A model generated the notes under the pieces. The model ran no database searches, was not told the origin of the DNA, and was given only the letters and a program-made list of their open reading frames with translations. This document shows positions 60,890-64,000 of a stretch of 64,000 nucleotides of DNA, piece by piece. Both the position numbers and the translations under genes were made by a program. The stretch is from Cryptomeria japonica. Lineage: Eukaryota; Streptophyta; Pinopsida; Cupressales; Cupressaceae. The stretch covers positions 562,844,510 to 562,908,509 of the forward strand of contig NC_081413.1 of the NCBI RefSeq assembly GCF_030272615.1, given 5' to 3'. Within the stretch, counting starts at the first letter, position 1; the number at the start of each line of letters is the position of its first letter.

Positions 60890-61805
60890 TTTAATTATTT
60901 TATTATTTATATTGTAAGTGTTAACTAACTATGTTGCTATATCACTTTGTGGGACTCAATTGTGAGTTGGCTTCCTACATGTGGAGTAAGGAGCATGAAA
61001 TTGTGCCACTTGTCACATGGTTGCTCATCTTGGGCAAAGAAATTTGTAAAATTCTTAGGAGGTGCGCTTTGATGACATGTGTCCTTATATGTTGAGTTTA
61101 AACTAGGCAAGATTTGAAAATTGCTATTTCAGGACTACAGTCATGGAAAGTTAATGTATGGCACTTTACATTTATAATTTTTTAGTTGAGTTCTTTTTAG
61201 CAAGTATCATTATGCATTATGGATGCCTGATTATGGATTTGGAAGTTTCTATGTAAGTGGGTGTAGCGCATAAGGAAAGTTACAATTATGGAAAGGACAA
61301 GTGTTAGTGCTTTGGAAAGTGCTATTTGCAACGTGTCAAGGATATGGCAAGTTGCTGTTTTGGAAACCACTTGATTACCTAGGCGTGGCAGATGGTTTTG
61401 GAAACCATGGGCACCTACCTTTCATATGTGAGCTGTATAAATATGCTGGTGCCTTAGTTACTTTTTGTGAGACACTTTCTTTATTTTTTGAGGTGTCGTT
61501 AGACTGTCGAAATTGCTCCAGATTTATCTATTGTTGTAACTACTCCTAAAAAGCATTAGGTTTGTGCGTTTTATTGTAATCTTTGTTACTAAAATACAAT
61601 TGAGCTTGGGGTGTGGATTTTTTCCTATAAGAGTTTTCCAATGTAAACCCGATGTTTTGCTTTTATGTGTTTAATTGTTTGAAACTAATTTTTATTTTGA
61701 GCATCTAATTTGTAACTAATTAAAGGGTTTGTAAGAAATTTTTGCATTCATTCATCTGTTAGATTTAGCATTTGGAAGCGTTACTCCGCACTTAGCTTCC
61801 TTTCA
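60890..61805 (+). repeat. Probable 5' LTR of copia-4
   Basis: Ends just before a primer binding site at 61808. Contains TATAAATA at 61436-61443 and the end block TTTTTTCCTATAAGAGTTTTCC (61618-61639) typical of copia LTRs. The left edge is not sharply defined and is taken as the end of gypsy homology. Confidence 0.6.
61436..61443 (+). promoter_or_regulatory. LTR TATA box of copia-4
   Basis: TATAAATA followed by GCTGGTGCC, in the expected mid-LTR position. Confidence 0.55.
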
Positions 61806-61807
61806 AT

Positions 61808-61820
61808 TGGTATCAAAGTC
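61808..61820 (+). other. copia-4 primer binding site (mutated)
   Basis: TGGTATCAAAGTC, two differences from the usual TGGTATCAGAGCC initiator tRNA-Met complement. Confidence 0.75.
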
Positions 61821-61924
61821 TGGCCAACTTTGTTATTCTTGTTGGGTAGAGGAAGTTTTTGTGCAAATCATGTTTCAGTCAGAGTTTTGTAGAGAGTGAT
61901 TTTAAAACCTGTTGCAACTTTGAG

Positions 61925-62610
61925 ATGGCAAGCACATCCAAGAAAATAGAGATGGAGAAGTTTCATGGCAGCAATTTTGAGTTGTGGAAACTCAAGATAG
62001 AAGATATGATCATAGATAGAGACCTATGGACTGCAACATCTAAAACAAAACCAACCACTATGGCCCACGATGCATGAGATGCAATATATCAGAAATCCAA
62101 GGGTTTGATAAGACTCTCTTTGGCTGATTATGAGCTATCGAATGTCCATGAAGAGAAGACTATAGCTGATCTTTCGAAGAAACTTGGAGATATTTATCAA
62201 GGGAAATCCTTGGTAAATAAGTTCTTCCTCAAAACTAAGTTGTCTTCTTTCAAGATGGAGGAAGCAAGATCCGTTACAAATCACTTGAATGTGTTCAACA
62301 TGATTGCCGCCCAATTGGGTCCTATTACTATGAAGATTGACGAACAAGACAAGTGCATGCTAGTTATGTTCTTTGCCAGTCTCGTGCGATTACCTTGTTA
62401 TGGCTATTGGAAGTACATCAACCACTTTCAAAATGATGTGGTTGCTTCATTGTTATTTGAAGAGATGTGAAGGAAATCTTCTAAACAGGCTGAGGAGGAC
62501 CTTGTGCTCATGGTAGATCGATGGAAAAAGGCAAGAAGAAGGACAAGTCTAAGTCTAAGTCTCGAGTGAGATCTAAATCTCTTGGTAAAATGTCCAAAGC
62601 AAAATGTTGA
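61925..62610 (+). pseudogene. copia-4 gag (UBN2-type)
   Basis: Starts MASTSKKIEMEKFHGSNFEL, then WKLKIEDMIIDRDLW and, after a TGA at 62078, IRLSLADYELSNV, LSKKLGDIYQGKSLVNKFFL and LNVFNMIAAQLGPITMKIDE: the standard copia gag fold. A second TGA at 62468 lies where RRKSSK would continue. Both stops look like TGG or CGA changed by transition. The frame goes on to the beginning of the zinc knuckle (AKC-NY) at about 62610, where a solo LTR interrupts it. It belongs to a different copia lineage than copia-1/2. Confidence 0.9.
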
Positions 62611-62623
62611 AACTATTGATTGT

Positions 62624-63485
62624 AATTAGGTAATGGCGGATTCCAATTGCCTTGGGCAACATTGGAACCCACCCAAGGGGCCAGCACCTTCTCCAACGTG
62701 TAGGGCTGAGCCCTATACCTCACGGCATCTCATAAAAACTGCACGCTACAACTCCACGCCACATGCAAGTTAACACGCTAACATGAATAGGGCCAACCCT
62801 ATCTTATAATGCATTTCGATTAAAGAAATTAAAGGTCATTAATTTATAAAGCAAGCCGACATGACTAAAGATATTGCTCCCCATATAAATGAATATCAAC
62901 TTCACATTATCATTCACTCAATCATTTTCTTATTCCATGTGAAATACATATATCTACCTAATGCGAATTTGGAGAAGCAATATTACAGCGAATTACATCT
63001 GCCATTACAGCGAAGTATAACTGTCATTAAAGGTGGGAAATTCACTCATAAGGAGAGTGAACTGAGGTGCTAAGGTTGCAGTCCAGCAAAGTGGAGAATT
63101 CAGATGCAATATAATGCAGACCTAGGGTTTGGACCTGATTGTTGTTGGAAGTGTTAAAGTGGGTAGACTTGACAACTTGATGCTTATGAAAGTGCAGTCT
63201 TGTAGAAGACATTATCAGCCCTAAGTGCAATCATCTTCAAGTATTTGAGATAAGTGTTGTAATCTCCATATGAATATAATCCATAATCAGATCAAAGGAT
63301 CTTTTCTGGCTGGGTTTTTCCTCCTAGGAGGTTTTCCTAGGGTAACCGTGTCTTGTTCTTATTTTGTTCATTTCCTTCTTATGCCTAAATCTAGAAAACT
63401 ATAAATCTTTCATCTAATCAATTTAGTTAGAAACTAAATTCTGGTTTTCTGAGTTTCTATTAATCTGAAAGTGTTAAAATTAACA
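62624..63485 (+). mobile_element. Probable solo LTR nested in copia-4
   Basis: GAAACTA flanks the insert on both sides (62616-62622 and 63486-63492), a likely target duplication in the gag zinc knuckle. The insert carries GGGTTTTTCCTCCTAGGAGG, TTTTCCTAGGGTAACCGTG near its right end (63313-63350), like a copia LTR end, and ends GTTAAAATTAACA. No protein coding. A 5-bp duplication plus chance matches is possible. Confidence 0.65.
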
Positions 63486-63855
63486 GAAACTACAACAAAT
63501 CTAGTCATTTTTTAAAAGAGTGTGAGGAGAAGAAAAAGAAAGATAAAAAAGATTTCTCTAATTCTGACTCAAAAAAATCCTCTCAAGATGATATAGATGC
63601 TTTGTCACAACCTTGGCAACACATGCATCAAATGATGTATGGTTGATATACTCAAGTGCCTCGTTCCACATGAACTCTCATAGAGGTTGGTTCTTGAAGT
63701 ATGAAGAGCATGATCATAGAAAAGTGTATCTGGCTGACACTCATCTCAAGATTGTTGGCCATGGAAGAGTAAAATTTGACTTCCTAATGGTAGAGTAAGG
63801 GGATTGATGGTGTCCTATATACTCCTATTTTGGCATGTAACCTTCTTTTAGTGAG
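63486..63855 (+). pseudogene. copia-4 zinc knuckle end and protease
   Basis: Resumes gag with NYNKSSHFLKECEEKKKKDK, then in another frame (from 63613) DVWLIYSSASFHMNSHRGWF and YLADTHLKIVGHGRVKFDFL, matching copia proteases, where WLIDSGASFHM is usual: the catalytic D-S-G is Y-S-S. Then a GVLYTPILACNLLLVS piece runs up to a new LTR start at 63856. Confidence 0.85.
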
Positions 63856-64000
63856 TGTTGTGACCTTTTTCACACATCGCCCCATTGCAAATGGGGACCC
63901 TCTCTTTTCCTGCTTTCTAGGGTTTTGTTAGTGTCCTATGACCTTTTGCTGCAATTTCACCAAGCCTTGTCCAGTTCAGAGCATTTCAGGCCCTGACGAT
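63856..64000 (+). mobile_element. Start of another LTR at the window edge
   Basis: TGTTGTGACCTTTTTCACAC begins abruptly inside copia-4 protease-integrase sequence, followed by the palindrome CCCCATTGCAAATGGGG. The rest lies outside the window. Assigned as an LTR by its TGTTG start and nested position; the family is uncertain. Confidence 0.5.

Overview
This is nuclear DNA from a large, repeat-rich seed plant genome. It is AT-rich, with one intron-containing F-box gene, relics of Ty1/copia and Ty3/gypsy retrotransposons, a LINE tail, a PPR relic and long TA/CATA microsatellites. The density of old, heavily mutated LTR elements suggests a gymnosperm, but that is inference; the sequence does not prove it. 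No bacterial-type genes, rRNA, intact tRNA or CRISPR array was seen.

Region 1 (1-30 kb) is a decaying F-box/LRR cluster broken up by retroelements. The only apparently intact gene is a two-exon F-box gene at 13816-15176 (409 codons). A duplicate at 388-1748 carries the same exon structure and flanks but is dead: its stops are all explained by C-to-T or G-to-A changes, and it also has indels. Four smaller remnants of the family lie at about 12.8, 16.6, 19.3 and 27.1 kb. Between them sit copia-1 (2.94-8.14 kb, minus strand, lacking its 3' LTR), an older copia relic (9.8-11.1 kb, plus), copia-2 (20.05-27.07 kb, plus, two LTRs but damaged proteins), a MITE-like inverted-repeat element, a possible tRNA-derived SINE, a probable solo LTR (27.6-28.9 kb) and a PPR relic (29.8-30.2 kb).

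Region 2 (30-38 kb) is AT-rich with only short tandem duplications and no recognisable gene. At 38 kb there are pieces of two further copia relics.

Region 3 (39-47 kb) is the most unusual part. A very large hairpin (39.69-39.89 kb) leads into a 138-bp tandem array in which every unit carries two hairpins built from the motif CCCCTTAGGACC. Next comes a broken, unrecognised intron-containing gene (about 41.6-44.2 kb) whose 3' half is a tandem triplication of an exon pair, all in phase 0. After it comes a second array (about 400-bp period) carrying the related motif CCCCTTAAGACCAC. The layout resembles a big DNA transposon with subterminal binding-site arrays around an internal gene, but no terminal repeats or transposase were identified, so this is a hypothesis.

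Region 4 (47-64 kb) holds a 3.8-kb LTR-like block with a nested LINE tail, AT-rich DNA with small tandem repeats, a small non-autonomous copia-type element (55.06-56.68 kb), a gypsy relic (57.2-60.9 kb) interrupted by a hAT-like element, a copia-4 relic (60.9-63.85 kb) split inside its zinc knuckle by a probable solo LTR, and the start of another LTR at the window edge. Apart from the F-box gene, nothing here looks like a functional host gene.
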